Source: Neckera pumila
Taxonomy: Eukaryota; Streptophyta; Bryopsida; Hypnales; Neckeraceae
Length of the DNA stretch: 64,000 nt
Assembly: GCA_963969595.1 (NCBI GenBank)
Contig: OZ018417.1
Location: 12,588,501 to 12,652,500, forward strand
Reading direction: 5' to 3'
Shown: in pieces, positions 61,660 through 64,000 of the stretch
Layout: every line of letters starts with the position of its first letter
Numbering within the stretch: the first letter of the stretch is position 1
Notes under the pieces: generated by a model
Database searches by the model: none
The model's input: the letters and a program-made list of their open reading frames with translations, nothing else
Told to the model about the DNA's origin: nothing
Made by a program: the position numbers and the translations under genes

Positions 61660-64000
61660 TTTGGTCAATAAATTAACCTAGGTCATAGCCTCACTGTTCT
61701 TGTTTCTAAACTCCAATAATTACTAGCAATTCCAAGTTACATATGAAACACTATTGCAAACCCAGTCACTTTTCATTCCCTGAAATAGTGATAAAACATG
61801 AGATGAGTGAAAAAAGTCACCAAAGACAAAACGTGGGTCCAACTTGACTACTAACATTAGATCATTTTCAGTGAGAAGCTAAACAGTTTCAGATCTCCTG
61901 AATGAAAAACGAAAGGGGTTCGCTCTCGTGAAACCTCCTGTTGAAACTGAAATTGATCCAGATGAAACTATATATTACGGTAGCATGTAGAACAGTAGCC
62001 GCAACGTCTACTACTAAGTAACAGGTATTCGCCATGCCATCGATCTGGAGAGAGACTCATTTCGCCATCGATCGATGTGGAGAGAGAGACTCTCATTATG
62101 AAAACCTATTTGGAGAAGGTCAATGACCTGCTGCAAATGATGAGCACGCATGAATCCAATGTGCCACCTGACTGTATGTATAATTATGCACTGATGAGCA
62201 ACTGAAATCGTTGGATCCCCGGCCTCAGTCCATCCTTTTTGTATATCGATCAGTATGTGACGTGGTTCAATCGTTGGCTAGCTAGAGCTAGCTCCAAACC
62301 CCACCCGGCCGGCCATGCCAACCCAAAAAATAGTTTGTACTGTAAGTTGGCTGTTCGATTCTCAACCATTGTGATGATGGGAAATGCATCATTGCCGACA
62401 GGCGCAACAGACTTTGGCCCAAATAATGCACATGCACACCCAAGTGCAATCGGCCCGGCGGGCCTAGCTAGTACTAGTTTGTTGAATGAGAGTCTGTTGT
62501 GTTGTGGGTCTCACTCAGTCGTGGATCGGATGCACCTTCTGCAGCCACTTCGATCTCCGGCAGTCCGGCCCACCATTCAGCGGGACACACCAGTGCCACG
62601 GTGGGTGGGTGGAGGCTATACTTTTGGAAGCCGCGCTGGTTTCGAGTCCAGGCAATGCAAGTACAATACGTACAGGAAAGGAATTCCGAGCTTTCATCAG
62701 TAGGCTAGTGCCGGAGTGCAATTCGATCGACACCTTATTACGACACACCTGGAGATGGCTGCAAGAGACACGTTCAAAGGGTCTGACAACAGATAAGCTT
62801 AATGCCAGAGCTGGTAATTAATAACCCTTAAAGCAGTCCACGCATCCAAAAAGTGGATGCGCCTTGGTCAACCTCGATTATAACTTTCAAATTAACTATT
62901 TAAACTAGAATCTGATTTAAACTAAAAAAAATGGAGCTTGACAAGTTTTGTTTCTATTCCATTTCAAAATTTTGAAAAATGCCAAAAATTGAGAGAGTTA
63001 TTCCAATGGAAAGCTCCAAATGTTAGAATCCAAATAACATAGTATGGTGTGTTTTTCATTCATAATTTTTTTTAAAAGAATTATTTTAGATTGAAATTTT
63101 AAAATTGTCTTTTTTGTTCCATCTTTCATTTATGGTTAAAATTACAAATCATTCTAATAAATATTATAATTTATATAACTGGATTTCCACCTTGAGCTTT
63201 AAAAAATCATAATAATTTGATTTTTCCATCAAAATTATTGAAAAAAACAAAACAAATAGAAAATGCATTTTTCCACTAGCAAAAAATATCAAAATTTTAT
63301 ACATCTATTAAATAAAAGGATAAATTTGGTTTGATAGTCGAATTTGACTTCAAGGTCTTTTGTTGTGGTTGTTTGGGTGTAAAAAATAAAATAACCAATT
63401 GAAAAATTTTCACACTAATTTCTGTTGCTACTTGTGACTCTTGAAAATTTTCAAATCATTTGAATTGTTTTTTCTATTTTTACTTGTTTATGGTCAATTT
63501 TTGCAACAAATATGATAACAATTATAATTTTTCATGAAACAAATTGAAGTTTCTCACAATCACATACAATTTAGAATCTCAAGTGATAAAAATATGATAT
63601 TTTTTTTGGAACACAATTTAAAATGCTAAATTCAGCTTAGAGAGGAAGTTTGACCATTTCACAATGGATCAAGACATTTAAGGGTTCAGGAGTAAGGTAG
63701 TCTGCTCTCTCTTGAAGCGAGACCATTTAAGTTGAGAGCTGATTGCCTTTTTCAGCAAAGCTAAACTCCTTGGAAACAATTTTCAGTATTTTTGTAGGGA
63801 GAAAAATGCGGACTGGCATCAAATTAATCCAAGTCGTTTCATATTTTGGGACCTTTGTGGAATTAGTTACGAATTTTTGAAGTTGAAATGCAGTGGTCCC
63901 TAAAAGTGACCACTTCCTCAAAAATTTGAACTATTAGTTTATTGAAGATAGAAAAATGCACGTCTATGTTAGTAGTCGCTTTAGAGCAGGGTCGCTTTTA
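61660..64000. other. Terminal region; GC-richer island 62.0-62.8 kb, no proven gene
   Basis: A possible first exon starts at ATG 62,098 (MKTYLEKVNDLLQMMSTHES) and could end at 62,173 with donor GACT|GTATGT, after a GAGA-rich leader. Overlapping frames at 62,239-62,820 in all three plus-strand phases are not protein-like. 62,830-64,000 is AT-rich with nothing recognised. Confidence 0.25.

Noticed and set aside
62239..62821. Three overlapping plus-strand frames of up to 154 codons
   Set aside because: All three phases are open because stops are rare in GC-richer DNA; composition is not protein-like and no motif is seen.

Overview
This is nuclear DNA of a land plant: AT-rich, sparse in genes, with short GT-AG introns and many small inverted-repeat transposons. 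Two features narrow it. The P450 genes are plant A-type (CYP71-clan) enzymes. A coiled-coil gene resembles ODA10/CCDC151, an outer-dynein-arm docking protein, which suggests a lineage with swimming sperm (bryophyte, lycophyte, fern or similar). I cannot name the species.

Layout. 1-29,000 is a cytochrome P450 neighbourhood, all on the minus strand: an intact four-exon gene (1097-4818), a rearranged pseudogene (11,604-12,520), and a second intact four-exon gene (23,150-28,896) whose last intron has grown by nested MITE insertions. Between them lie three stretches of GC-richer, decayed plus-strand coding sequence (about 6.0-7.1, 9.5-11.6 and 14.2-15.2 kb) that I do not recognise. 30,000-39,000 is nearly all repeats, including a 1.4 kb fold-back element with TATA-like boxes in both arms. 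39,731-44,740 holds a nine-exon plus-strand gene for a 449-residue coiled-coil protein, the ODA10/CCDC151-like one. 48-53 kb holds several copies of a TIR family. 53,666-59,249 holds a second plus-strand gene made of very small phase-0 exons, encoding an acidic helical protein I do not recognise. 60-61.7 kb holds a decayed Ty1/copia leader and gag remnant and two MITEs. The last 2.3 kb has no convincing gene.

How the parts relate. The two P450s are diverged duplicates with identical intron positions and phases and near-identical exon lengths. The downstream copy (23 kb) has lost the I-helix acid/threonine pair normally used for oxygen activation, so the two may have different chemistry. The two coiled-coil genes share a strand and lie 9 kb apart; nothing in the sequence links them functionally. 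Exon models were made by eye from reading-frame continuity, intron phase and splice consensus; no alignment or transcript data were available.
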